This document shows, one piece after another, positions 35,125 to 43,312 of a stretch of DNA of 64,000 bases; within the stretch, counting starts at the first letter, position 1, and every line of letters begins with the position of its first letter. Source of the stretch: HK-STAS-PATE-2 sp046350895. GTDB taxonomy: Bacteria; Patescibacteriota; Patescibacteriia; 2-12-FULL-60-25. The translations under genes and the position numbers were made by a program. The notes beneath the pieces were generated by a model. It ran no database searches, was not told the DNA's origin, and saw nothing but the letters and a program-made list of their open reading frames with translations. The stretch covers positions 19,841 to 83,840 of the forward strand of contig JAXLZL010000004.1 in assembly GCA_046350895.1 (NCBI GenBank). Reading direction: 5' to 3'.

Positions 35125-36261
35125 ATGCACGTTAGCCAAGTATCGCACGAACGCAACAAGCACCGGCTCCCGCCGGTACTCGAAAGCGGTGACCACGACC
35201 TCGTGGACACCGCAGGCAGCCGTTACCACGTGGTGGTCATCCCCCACGTCGACGACGCGCTGATTCTGCCGACCGTCAACGGCGCGGTGTCGATCTTCGA
35301 CCCGCACCTGTGCATGAGCTTCGAAACGCTCCCGAAGGATCACGAGATCCTCGAGGCGGCGCATCGGCTCTGCGAAGCGTCGGCATGCGAGGCCAAGATC
35401 GGGTCCACCCAGCTCCACAGCAACTTCTACTGCTTCGAGCGCGGCCACAACAACGTCACGCACAACTTCCACGTCTTCTTCGCGAAGGCGGGCAAGCGCG
35501 AGGCCGAAGGCCACCAGACCTTCACCCGCGAGACGCTGAAGGGCAACCCGCGCGTCACCGAGGCCTGGAAGGACATCTTCGACCAGATGGACGATCTCGG
35601 CCTCATCGAGGACAAGATCCGCGCCATCCCCGAATCCCGGCTTCCCGCCGAGACCCCGAAGAAGGAGAAGCCGTCCAAGCCCAAGCGCACCAGCATCCCG
35701 CCCGCCAAGCACGCGACCAAGAAGCCGGAGGAGAAGATGCAGGCCACCAACCCGTTCAGCCATCCGCTCCTCGCCTCGGGCAAGCCGCTGTCGATCATCA
35801 TCCCGATGTTCAACGGTCAGGCCATGCTCGGCGGTACCGTCACGGTAGGCGCACGGATCTGGACGGTGCTGGACAAGTCGATGTGCATCGAGTCGATGCA
35901 CGCAGGCGACGACATGATCCACGCCACCTGCCACGCACGGTTGCCGTTCGACTTCGTCGAGCTGATCAGCCACAAGCCGGCCAAGTACGGCGAGCTGCCG
36001 GTCAACATCTACCTGGCCGGGCTCGTCGATCCGAGCGCAGTACTCGAGCGGTCTGCGGTTCATCCCGCGACGCGAGGTCGAAGAGATCCTCTCCTGATCC
36101 TCCGCGTGATCCACGACAGCATCACGTCGTTCGTCTTCGGCGAGCTGCGCACCTGTTGTTCTGCCCTGGTCCCAGATGGCAGCGAATCCGAACAATTTCC
36201 GGACTTCCGCATTGAACTCATAGAGGGTTCGATGCGGGGTTCCTATTTTGCAAAATATTGA
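35125..36261 (+). CDS. GC-rich orphan protein, unknown (C-terminal frame uncertain)
   Basis: No family recognised. Starts MHVSQVSHERNKHRLPPVL after a textbook AGGAGG. Codons end almost always in G or C from 35140 to about 36120, strikingly unlike the flanking genes, which suggests recent transfer or strong codon selection. Domains: an N-terminal region (about 1-170), a Lys/Pro-rich linker (about 195-225, KKEKPSKPKRTSIPPAKHA) and a second compact region (IIIPMFNGQAMLGGTV). Near 36050 a one-base change would switch to GLRFIPRREVEEILS and a TGA at 36097 (323 residues); the frame given here continues with ILRVIHDSITSFVFGEL, which also looks protein-like, so two compensating indels are possible. 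A long open frame on the opposite strand is a by-product of the GC richness. Confidence 0.6.
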   Translation: MHVSQVSHERNKHRLPPVLESGDHDLVDTAGSRYHVVVIPHVDDALILPTVNGAVSIFDPHLCMSFETLPKDHEILEAAHRLCEASACEAKIGSTQLHSNFYCFERGHNNVTHNFHVFFAKAGKREAEGHQTFTRETLKGNPRVTEAWKDIFDQMDDLGLIEDKIRAIPESRLPAETPKKEKPSKPKRTSIPPAKHATKKPEEKMQATNPFSHPLLASGKPLSIIIPMFNGQAMLGGTVTVGARIWTVLDKSMCIESMHAGDDMIHATCHARLPFDFVELISHKPAKYGELPVNIYLAGLVDPSAVLERSAVHPATRGRRDPLLILRVIHDSITSFVFGELRTCCSALVPDGSESEQFPDFRIELIEGSMRGSYFAKY

Positions 36262-36314
36262 CGAATGCCAAACCGAGGCACAAGCTATCTCGGCCTTGAA
36301 ACCTTTGAGGGATC

Positions 36315-36921
36315 ATGCTGCTCACCATTAGCGGTCCGCCTGGCACGGTAAAACAGCAACTAATCGGCGCCTCATTGAGTTGTTGGCGCCCGTCGCCCAG
36401 CTTGTGCCGTCGTATACGACGCGCACGGCACGCGACTATCCGCGGGTGAATACAACTACGTCACCAAAGAATGGTTCTATTGTTCCTCTCGAAGATGAAG
36501 AGCTTCTCTGGGACATCGAGATTCATGGCCAACACTATGGCACCCGCCTCATCGACTTGCACCATGCCTTGATGCACGGCGAGAGCCTACACCTGCTTTC
36601 TGCAAAACCGATGTCATACCACGCATCCGCAAACACGCGGCAGCGGTACAGGCAGAAGACGCGATCTATTCGCTCTTTCTCGATCCTCCGCCTTTGCACG
36701 ACCAGTGGTATGAACGCCTCATCGAGCGAGGTGAAACGCCGCAGAGCGCCCGCGCCCGCATGGACGATGCCTTGGCGTGGTCCAAGGAGGCGCATCTGAG
36801 CACCATCGATCTCGACTTCGTCCCGAATGCCGCAACCATGGAGGACAAGTACCACTATATTCTTCGCTCGCTGAATGCGCGTTTTTCCCAAACTGGCGCC
36901 TTCAGAAGATGGCCGGTCTGA
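36315..36921 (+). CDS. Guanylate-kinase-like P-loop kinase (multiple frameshifts)
   Basis: After correction of four single-base indels the locus is 609 nt, 202 residues: MLLTISGPPGTGKTATNRRL (P-loop), PSYTTRTARDYPRGEYNYV (family TTR-R-G-E-Y region), EELLWDIEIHGQHYGT (GMP-binding region of guanylate kinases), then a divergent lid and C-terminal half. The indels: missing G in the P-loop near 36347, missing G near 36443, extra T near 36482, missing A near 36607; three of these sites are homopolymers. The P-loop is GPPGTGKT rather than the GPSGVGKS of Gmk, and the C-terminal half is not typical, so it may phosphorylate something else. SD GAGGGA before ATG 36315; a terminator overlaps the stop. 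Confidence 0.65.
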
Positions 36922-36953
36922 CCCGCACTTCTCTAGGTGCGGGTTTCGTTTTT
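36921..36953 (+). terminator. Intrinsic terminator of the kinase-like gene
   Basis: Eight-base stem ACCCGCAC / GTGCGGGT, eight-base loop, followed by TTCGTTTTT. Confidence 0.82.
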
Positions 36954-36963
36954 GTGGTATTCC

Positions 36964-38241
36964 CTATGAATTGCACGACGGCCCAGCTCGAGGCGGCACA
37001 TCAGAAGGCAGCATCTTTTTTGCCAACGACAAACCACCAAAACTGCGGCAGCGACTCAATGCCACATAGGCTTGGCCAGCGGCAAAGCGCCATTGCCAAA
37101 ATCGATGTGCACATGGTCAAAGGTTTTGCCTTTGGCTTTTATGGATGGTCACCGCCCAGGCTGCCAAACGTAAAGGCAATTGGGTAAAGCTCCCGGCGGA
37201 TTCTTGCTCGATCGACTTTGTTTCATCATTAAACGTGCTTTCATACAAACTCCAGGTATGCGGGCCAACCGCCACGGTTTGTCCATCATCGTCCAACTTC
37301 ACCAAGACGAACTCGGCACCTTGTTCGTCCTTGTCGAATCCCTCTACTCCAACCCAGGCCGCTATTCACATATCGCCCCATCGGATCATTCGCCACACAC
37401 ATAACGCGTGCCCCTTTTTTTAAGGTTAATACCATGTCCGTTGGTATTTCATTTTCTTTAAAGTCACCATTCAATAAACCGTCATATGATTTTTCTTTGC
37501 CGTCCAAAGCTCCAAACGTTCGTTAATGGCATCCGCTTCGGCGTTACGTGCCGTCAGAGTAATGACATCTTTTGGCAATTCATTGGCGACCTGACGGTTG
37601 AGCTCACGCAATATCCCTTCCCCTAAATCACGATGGCGGATCCCGTTCAACAAACCGATGAAGGTCGGATCTTCTTGGCGGTAAATTTTTTCAAGTTCGA
37701 TCAAGGCAAAACCTCCCGCATCGAGCAATTGGCCAATGACGTGGGATGAAAAAAAGTAAGGCGTTGGATACAGCATCGAAAAGCGTCTCGTTCACGCGAC
37801 GTCACTGTCGGCGGCAGTTGGTACAAATCCCCCACCGCCACGATGCGTACGCCGCCAAATGGCCGCTTGTCTTTTCTGGCCGTACGTAAAAAGACATCCA
37901 TGCAATCCATCAAATCTGCGCGCAATTCATTGAGATCTCATCAATGATGATCAAATTCAGTTTGCGAAATAACGAAACGCTCGGGCGCAACCGCTTCAAC
38001 CTGGCTTTCTCAACCGTGACATTGGGCGAAAAACCAAAACCGATGGATCGTTTGCCCTCCAACATTCAAGGGCCGCGATGCCCCGTTGGCGCAAGCACGG
38101 GCACATACCCTGGGTCTCAAGCAAAAATGGCGCAAAAGCGTGCTTTGCCGGTGCCGGCACGTCTCGTGATCATGGTAAACGCGCCGCCATGGTGCAATTG
38201 TTCGAGCGCTTCATCGAAAGCGGGCGTATGGTTCAGTTTCA
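36964..38241 (-). CDS. PIF1-like DNA helicase (multiple frameshifts)
   Basis: Pieces in all three minus frames assemble into one superfamily 1B helicase of about 425 residues. In order: RAGTGK (motif I, after KLNHTPAFDEALEQLHHGG), LAPTGIAALNVGGQTIHRFF (shifted), LIIIDEIS then MMRADLMDCMDVFLR (motif II), GGVRIVAVGDLYQLPPTV (motif III), LIELEKIYRQED, VITLTARNAEADAINERL, MVLTLKKGARVMCVANDP, and VTIHKSQGKTFDHVHIDFG with AYVALSRCRSFGGL (motifs V/VI). Such helicases unwind G-quadruplexes and forked DNA. At least five single-base indels, so the residue sequence is approximate. Start ATG 38241, no SD. The stop at 36964 may also be shifted. Confidence 0.78.
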
Positions 38242-38336
38242 TTAGGCAAGAGGATACCAGAACAGATACCGAACGGGCAAGAAACCTGCCGGTGATTAAG
38301 GATTGTTCGCTAAGGTTTTATCCGGAGGCAGAACAA

Positions 38337-38660
38337 ATGCAACCTCAGACCTTTATTCGCTCATCAATAACCGCTTACGTTCACAGCGATGCTCATCCAG
38401 CAATCAGGCGATTGAAATGAAAGGTCCGTTTCAGGCCTTTGTCTTGAATCACGTCTCTTTTGCACATAGTCAAACAGACGGGCAAACTTGCCGCCATTTC
38501 TGAAAACTACGATCATGAAGACTTCTGCGTGAGGATGTACGCGTTATTATTCGCGAATCAGCTGCCAAACTTATTGCGAACGCCATCCAATTAGCAGCTC
38601 GTTTTGACATCGAGCCCGACGATTCAGCGCCTCGCAATCAACGAATCCCCTGCGACTTTT
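38337..38660 (+). CDS. Hypothetical protein, broken (approximate limits)
   Basis: A good SD (CCGGAGG) precedes ATG 38337 (MQPQTFIRSSITAYVHSD). The frame stops after 28 residues, but protein-like sequence continues in other frames (NQAIEMKGPFQAFVLNHV, then VRVIIRESAAKLIANAIQLA) up to a hairpin GCCGCTC / GAGCGGC with a T tract at 38668-38688. I infer one accessory gene with two or more indels. No family recognised; limits and product are approximate. Confidence 0.35.
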
Positions 38661-38672
38661 CGCCAAGGCCGC

Positions 38673-38935
38673 TCATCGAGCGGCTTTTGTGACCATAGTC
38701 ATTATCAAGGCTTTTTCTGACTTTGTGAGCTTTTTTATCTCGGCTTCTTTTTTGCGCGCTTCGGTAGCCGTTTTCATCTTTTTCTTGTAGACCAAAATAA
38801 CCGGGCCACGACCACGCGTATATTTGGCGCCGGTGCCATCATTGTGTTTGATGCGTTTTCAGACCATTTGTGATGCCGCAACAGCAAAGAGTTGTCGCGG
38901 CAACGCGGTGAGACATACCAAGAAACCCCTTTCAT
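38673..38935 (-). CDS. GIY-YIG nuclease family protein (frameshifted)
   Basis: Small single-domain GIY-YIG protein of about 88 residues. The upstream frame gives MKGVSWYV and CRDNSL; after one or two indels the next frame gives KRIKHNDGTGAKYTRGRGPV, ILVYKKKMKTATEARKKEAE and IKKLTKSEKALI, which is the conserved HN-GxGAKYTRGR-P signature of this UPF0213/YhbQ-like group. The role of the group is uncertain (structure-specific nuclease suspected). The end overlaps the hairpin at 38668-38688. Confidence 0.7.
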
Positions 38936-39004
38936 ACAGGCATCTTAACGTTTCTTTGGTGGCTTAGCGATAGCGATGGATTTTAGCGCCCATTTTTGGC
39001 GAGT

Positions 39005-39303
39005 CTATATGTCTTCAAGCGCGTCTTCAGGAAGTCTCCAGTAATTCATCGAAGCATGCTCACCGTCTTTGGTCGGATACGCAAACGTTCACTCCCCGCT
39101 TCTTCAAACCCGCAATGGAGTTTTTCATCCGCTTTCAAATATAAAACACCATCATCAATGATGGGCAAAAACTTTCCATCAGAATACAGGCCATAACCGC
39201 CAAACATGCGACGATGCGCTAATGCCGGCAAACCAGACAATAGGTCGTTGACGACAAAGTCGACGAAGGGGTCGAGGGCGGGTGCTATAATCATATCTGC
39301 CAT
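39005..39303 (-). CDS. TfoX N-terminal domain protein (3' frameshift)
   Basis: About 98 residues: PFVDFVVNDLLSGLPALAH, RRMFGGYGLYSDGKFLPII and LYLKADEKL are typical TfoX_N blocks; ends NYWRLPEDALEDI after a frame change near 39043, matching the usual YWR-P-D ending. TfoX regulates competence in some proteobacteria, but stand-alone N-terminal domains are widespread and of unknown function. ATG 39303 is inferred from homology; its upstream frame is continuous with the end of the methyltransferase gene. Confidence 0.75.
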
Positions 39304-39909
39304 GAAATTCACTAACATTATATGCCTTACTGGATCTTCATCTTCTTTGGTGTAGCTGATGTTTTTTAAATCCAACAGACTCAAGGAGATTCATAAGTTC
39401 AGTTTTTGTCCAATGCGCTCCTTATATCGCTTCAATTCACCGGGATAACCCGCCTTGTTTCATAACCTTCGTACGCCTGTTTTGAACGAGTGGTGGAAAT
39501 AAAGATAATTGCGTCTTTTTAGCAGCAGTCACAATTTTCTTTAAAAGAAAGCCTGCGCGCCCTTTGGAAAAAGGTGTAATACCGCATCCAATACAAGGCC
39601 GTCATATGTAGAGAGGTCTCTTTTCGACTCCATCCATAACAGATACCACCGCTGTGGGCACGCGTTCTTTTTTGCGAATGCGACCATCAACTCCGAAGAG
39701 TCTATACCGTGAGCGATACATCCGTATCGGGTTAGTACGTATAAATCTAGGCCAACTCCACAACCCATATCGAGTACACGGGGTTCCTTCGCTCTTTCTT
39801 TAAGTCGAGTAACGAACGGTTCTAGAACCCCGTTCTGATTATCAAGAAAAAGCCGCCATCTTTGTTGGTAGGTTGAAGCTAATAAGTCGTAAATACCAGC
39901 GTTATTCAT
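39300..39909 (-). CDS. SAM-dependent methyltransferase, class I (frameshifted)
   Basis: Begins MNNAGIYDLLASTYQQRW; SAM motif RVLDMGCGVGLDLYVLTRYG and the acidic IDSSELMVAFAKK follow, then YDGLVLDAVLHLFPKG. Downstream the frame changes about three times (near 39545, 39500 and 39410) through KKIVTAAKKDAIIFIS and LMNLLESVGFKNISYTKED to an end near 39300. Substrate unknown; small-molecule or lipid methylation is as likely as nucleic acid. The coding part overlaps or abuts the TfoX-like gene. No SD visible. Confidence 0.7.
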
Positions 39910-39915
39910 AATAGC

Positions 39916-40418
39916 TTAATAAGCCGTCCTTGTACTTGCAAGATAGACATTTAAAGCTGTGTAAAAACCACCGTTTCTTTCTAAATCATTTTCCTGATCT
40001 TTATACGAAAGCCCCTCCAAATAGGCTTCTCCTTCTTCAACGCCCATGAGACTATAACTAGGAACAGCAAGAACTGTTGGCAACACCCCACTCCACGATT
40101 CACCAGAAAAACATTCTCAAGCCCATATCCTGCAGCTCCGATCCAGAACCTGCCATTCATTATTTATGAATACTTCAAGATAAAGGTGTGTAGCATCGGG
40201 TTCATGAGGGATGTCTAAAATACTTTGCGGTAAATTCAAATCATCCCAGCGAAAACGACAAACACGTCTCCGCACCTTAAGACCTTCAGCTTTAAGCGCT
40301 TTCTGTAAACGTTCGCATTTACCAGAGCAGCAATTATTTTCATATCGTCACCCAAAGGAATACGATACGGTACATCACGCCTCTTATTGAATGCTGCTAA
40401 CAGTTTCTGAAGATCCAT
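39916..40418 (-). CDS. Hypothetical protein, transglutaminase-like in appearance (frameshifted)
   Basis: From ATG 40418: MDLQKLLAAFNKRRDVPYRI, then, across frame changes near 40350 and 40250, a Cys-containing stretch, RVCRFRWDDLNLPQSILDIP, HEPDATHLYLEVFINNEWQV and finally GEAYLEGLSYKDQENDLERN. The order Cys ... His-Leu-Tyr-Leu-Glu-Val ... Trp-x-x-Leu-Asp recalls transglutaminase/cysteine-peptidase folds (Cys-His-Asp), but I cannot confirm the family. Six bases separate it from the methyltransferase start and four from the hydrolase stop, so the four genes look like one unit. Confidence 0.5.
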
Positions 40419-40421
40419 AGC

Positions 40422-41075
40422 TTATCGTAAAATAAACTCGTGTAACTCTTTCGACTTGATTGAGCAGGTATGCAAATTCGGCAAGGTCTTGAGCGGCATG
40501 AAGACATTTTCAACGTTTGGGCGAATCACCTTGGCCATGCCATAGCGCATTCTGCCCGTGAGAATAGATGACGCGATAAGATTCTTGTCCCAAGCGCAAT
40601 AAACATTCACCAACTTTAACGAGCCGTCATGAAGGCGGTTAATCGTGTTTTGGTCTGTAACAGCTTGGTTTTGTGCGATGTCCGCTTGCACAAAGACGAT
40701 CTTCTTGAGCGAAGCTGGTGCGCCAAAACGGTTGATTGTATCCAGCAAGAAGCGACATCCGAGCGAGTGGCAAACCACGGTTTCGATCTGACCATCCTCC
40801 AAAAAACGAAAGAGCTTTTGCTGCCATTCAGGATCAGCTGCGCGGCGTTCTTCGGCGCGGTAGAGGTTTAGAATAGAACCAAGCGACACGATTTGCCACA
40901 AGGCAAAACGCTTGGGTATCCCCCAACGAAAGACGCTCACCTCCCCTTTTGCCACCTCATCACGAAAGGCTTCAAAGCCGGCGTCAGCACCCAAAGCCGG
41001 CCGAAAGCGTGAAAACTCGGCGTCAATGGCAAAACCATGAAGCAAGGCGGTACGAGGCTTGGTAGACGGATTCAT
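40422..41075 (-). CDS. Alpha/beta-fold serine hydrolase (RBBP9-like)
   Basis: 217 residues. Short alpha/beta hydrolase with the oxyanion/N-terminal TALLHGFAIDAEF (HG motif) and nucleophile elbow TVVCHSLGCRFLLDTI, where the usual Gly before x-Ser is Cys. Resembles RBBP9/YdeN-type small hydrolases. Catalytic Asp and His probably lie in the C-terminal part (VYCAWDKNLIASS; LPNLHTC). Substrate unknown. First gene of the minus-strand group 39005-41075 and intact, unlike its downstream neighbours. Confidence 0.65.
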   Translation of the reverse strand: MNPSTKPRTALLHGFAIDAEFSRFRPALGADAGFEAFRDEVAKGEVSVFRWGIPKRFALWQIVSLGSILNLYRAEERRAADPEWQQKLFRFLEDGQIETVVCHSLGCRFLLDTINRFGAPASLKKIVFVQADIAQNQAVTDQNTINRLHDGSLKLVNVYCAWDKNLIASSILTGRMRYGMAKVIRPNVENVFMPLKTLPNLHTCSIKSKELHEFILR

Positions 41076-41111
41076 GGCCTGCGTATCTTAGCCCTAGACC
41101 GCAAAACAGTA

Positions 41112-41136
41112 AAACCCCACCTTGTGGGTGGGGTTT
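41112..41136 (-). terminator. Intrinsic terminator of tRNA-Ser
   Basis: Ten-base stem AAACCCCACC / GGTGGGGTTT directly after the tRNA 3' end on the minus strand, followed by TTTAC. Confidence 0.8.
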
Positions 41137-41141
41137 GTACG

Positions 41142-41230
41142 TGGCGGAGAAGGAGATTCGAACTCCCGATACCGGCGAAGGGTATGCTTGCTTTCCAAGC
41201 AAGAGCACTAGACCACTATGCGACCTCTCC
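41142..41230 (-). tRNA. tRNA-Ser (GGA anticodon)
   Basis: Minus strand, 89 bases with encoded CCA. Acceptor GGAGAGG pairs with CTTCTCC (one G-U), discriminator G as in serine tRNAs; anticodon stem CTTGC/GCAAG around TTGGAAA, anticodon GGA reading UCC/UCU; long variable arm (class II), with CATACC / GGTAT pairing; T loop TTCGAAT. All features agree with tRNA-Ser. Confidence 0.95.
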
Positions 41231-41332
41231 GTGCCGGTTTTATTGGTGGCGGGATCATATCCAAAAATCCCTCTAAAGGCAAGTAAAGCCCATTTTCAAG
41301 GCTTTTTGACGATCTGGTATACTGTTAACCGT

Positions 41333-41755
41333 ATGCCACACATCAATTTTTTGGCTGTCTTTCTCGCAGCCGTCGCGGCCATGGCCGTGGGTTCGGGTTG
41401 GTACTCACTCTCGTCCCCTACCGGCAAGCTCTGGCTGAAAGAACTTGGTTTCAAAGAACCCACGCCGGAGGAGAATAAAAAAATGGCCGGCATGATGATG
41501 AAGTCCATGCTCATCTACTTTGTTGGCGTTCTGGTCACGATGTACGTTTATTTTCACATGCTGGCTACCTATAAAACGGTCGACTATAGCATGGCGCTTC
41601 AAGGCGCGTTCTGGACCTGGCTTGGCTTCTTTGCCGCCCCGGGCATCAGCCCCGTCATTTTCGAACGTAAAAGCTGGAAGCTCTTTGCCGTCAACCAAGG
41701 CTTCAATCTCATCATGTTAGCCATCGCATCAGTCATCTTTGTTGCCATGAACTAA
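41333..41755 (+). CDS. DUF1761 family membrane protein
   Basis: 140 residues with four membrane helices. N-terminal NFLAVFLAAVAAMAVGSGWY and SPTGKLWLKELGF match the DUF1761 pattern; later helices begin SMLIYFVGVLVTMYVYF and GAFWTWLGFFAAPG. Function of the family unknown. ATG 41333 without SD; stands alone on the plus strand between the tRNA and a shared terminator. Confidence 0.82.
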   Translation: MPHINFLAVFLAAVAAMAVGSGWYSLSSPTGKLWLKELGFKEPTPEENKKMAGMMMKSMLIYFVGVLVTMYVYFHMLATYKTVDYSMALQGAFWTWLGFFAAPGISPVIFERKSWKLFAVNQGFNLIMLAIASVIFVAMN

Positions 41756-41773
41756 GCGTTTTATCCCATCACA

Positions 41774-41800
41774 AAAATCACCCCATACGGGGTGATTTTT
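41774..41800. terminator. Intrinsic terminator, bidirectional
   Basis: Eleven-base stem AAAATCACCCC / GGGGTGATTTT with ATAC loop and T/A tracts on both sides, between two converging genes. Confidence 0.9.
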
Positions 41801-41818
41801 TCATTTGAACCGTGGATA

Positions 41819-42562
41819 TTATTTGCTTGCGCCGGCAGCCTGAATGGCGGCCTTGAGCTGAGCGTATGGCACCGCACCAGAGATAAGCGAACCGTTAACA
41901 AAGGTTGCTGGAGTACCTTCGACACCTGCCGCCGAACCCTCGGTCGTGTCCGTGTTTACGCGTTTGGCCATCTCGCCAGAGTTGAGACACTTGGTGAAAT
42001 TACCTTCGTTAATGCCGAGGCTCTTCGCGATATCGATATAGGTCTGGGTGCCGAGCGACTCTTGCTTGGCAAAGAGTTGGTCGTGCATCTGCCAGAACTT
42101 GTCTTCACCGCCGAGCTTGGCGGCACATTCGGATGCTTCTGCAGCCTTTTGCGCTTCAGGATGAATCGCCGAAAGTGGGTAGTGGCGATAAACCAAGCGG
42201 ACGTCTTGAGGGAAGTCTTTTAAAGCGCTTTCAATTGAAGGCGTGTGGCGTTGGCAGAATGGGCACTGAAAATCGGAGTATTCGATCAAGGTGACCTTGG
42301 CATTCTTACTACCTTTGATGTGGTCAACTTTTTCGTCTACCGGTTTAACAGGGCCAGCTGGAGCCGATGGCTGGGTAGGATCATTGGCCGTTGGAACGGT
42401 TGGGTTATTTGCTGCGAGCGAACCGCCGCTTGGCAATTTGCCACCAGCGAGAAGGGCAAACGTGAGGCCAAAACCGATAACCGCCGAAACCGCTACGCCG
42501 AGAAAAAGACCCGAGAAAAACATGGTCTTTGCACCGCCGTCAAAAAATGAGCCTTGGGACAT
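41819..42562 (-). CDS. Membrane-anchored DsbA-like thiol oxidoreductase (CPFC)
   Basis: 247 residues: one N-terminal membrane helix (residues about 15-40, MFFSGLFLGVAVSAVIGFGL), a Pro/Ala/Thr linker, then a thioredoxin fold with inserted helical domain. Active site YSDFQCPFCQRHTP; cis-Pro loop GVEGTPATFVNG. DsbA-type enzymes introduce disulfides into exported proteins. The re-oxidising partner (DsbB or VKOR) is not in the window. A second gene of the same kind follows 72 bases away. Two further Cys (ASECAAK, FTKCLNS) may form a structural disulfide. Confidence 0.9.
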   Translation of the reverse strand: MSQGSFFDGGAKTMFFSGLFLGVAVSAVIGFGLTFALLAGGKLPSGGSLAANNPTVPTANDPTQPSAPAGPVKPVDEKVDHIKGSKNAKVTLIEYSDFQCPFCQRHTPSIESALKDFPQDVRLVYRHYPLSAIHPEAQKAAEASECAAKLGGEDKFWQMHDQLFAKQESLGTQTYIDIAKSLGINEGNFTKCLNSGEMAKRVNTDTTEGSAAGVEGTPATFVNGSLISGAVPYAQLKAAIQAAGASK

Positions 42563-42634
42563 ATGTGTTGAGTTACGTACTAAAGTGGTACGAGGGTAAC
42601 AAGTGAGAGTGAATTATTGAAGATTTTGTCAATC

Positions 42635-43288
42635 CTACTTGGCCAAAGCCGCATTCAGGATGCGGTCCCAGTCCGAAGCGGTAATGCCGTTATAGACCTG
42701 GCCACCGACAATGAAGGTCGGCGTGGCACGCACGTTATTGCGATTACCTTCGGCCACATCGTCCATGACGACGTTGTCATATTTTTTGTCAGCGAAGCAT
42801 TGGGCGAATTGCTCGACATTGATGCCAACGGTCGATGCATAGGACTTATAGGCGTCCTTGAGGTCTGAGAGACCTTGCCAAACCGTCTGGTTGCTGTAGA
42901 GCTGTTCGGTGTACTCCCAGAATTTGCCTTGCTCTTTGGCGCATCGCGCTGCATTGGCGGCATTGCGGGCATTTGGGTGAATGCTCATGAGCGGAAAGTC
43001 GTTCCACACGAATTTGACGCGGTCGCCGAAGGTTTCGATGGCATGCTTCAAGCCCGGTTCGGCTGCTTTGCAAGCAGGACACTGCAAATCGCTGTAGATC
43101 TGCACGACCACCGTTGAACTGGTATTGCCCGTGATTGGCGCATTGTCATCGTTGAACGTCAGGTTGCCCGCTGTTTGGCCCGGACCTTCGGACGGCAAGC
43201 TGACCAATGCCCAGGTCAAAATGCCAAAGATCGAGGCGACGGCAACAACGGTACCGATGATTAATCCTTTATTTGATGTTTCTTGCAT
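42635..43288 (-). CDS. Membrane-anchored DsbA-like thiol oxidoreductase (CPAC)
   Basis: About 217 residues from ATG 43288. N-terminal helix (LIIGTVVAVASIFGILTWAL), linker, then DsbA-like domain with YSDLQCPACKAAEP, structural Cys at AARCAKEQ and FAQCFADK, and the cis-Pro loop RATPTFIVGG. Paralogue of the upstream-numbered gene; the different dipeptide (Pro-Ala versus Pro-Phe) implies a different redox potential. Lies 24 bases downstream of the thioredoxin-reductase-like flavoprotein gene. Confidence 0.88.
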   Translation of the reverse strand: MQETSNKGLIIGTVVAVASIFGILTWALVSLPSEGPGQTAGNLTFNDDNAPITGNTSSTVVVQIYSDLQCPACKAAEPGLKHAIETFGDRVKFVWNDFPLMSIHPNARNAANAARCAKEQGKFWEYTEQLYSNQTVWQGLSDLKDAYKSYASTVGINVEQFAQCFADKKYDNVVMDDVAEGNRNNVRATPTFIVGGQVYNGITASDWDRILNAALAK

Positions 43289-43312
43289 ACGGCCAGATTG
43301 TGGCAAATGGGA

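Noticed and set aside
34963..36195. Long open frame of about 410 codons on the minus strand opposite the GC-rich gene
   Set aside because: Its product is Arg/Leu/Val/Gly-biased as expected for the antisense of a gene with G/C-ending codons, it overlaps the signal-peptide start of the 33301-34970 gene, and it has no good start. The plus strand has promoter, AGGAGG and sensible protein sequence.
34323..40418. Decayed mobile element or prophage remnant suggested by many broken genes
   Set aside because: No transposase, integrase, inverted repeats or phage structural genes. The pieces rejoin into intact families after single-base corrections, as also seen in essential genes elsewhere.
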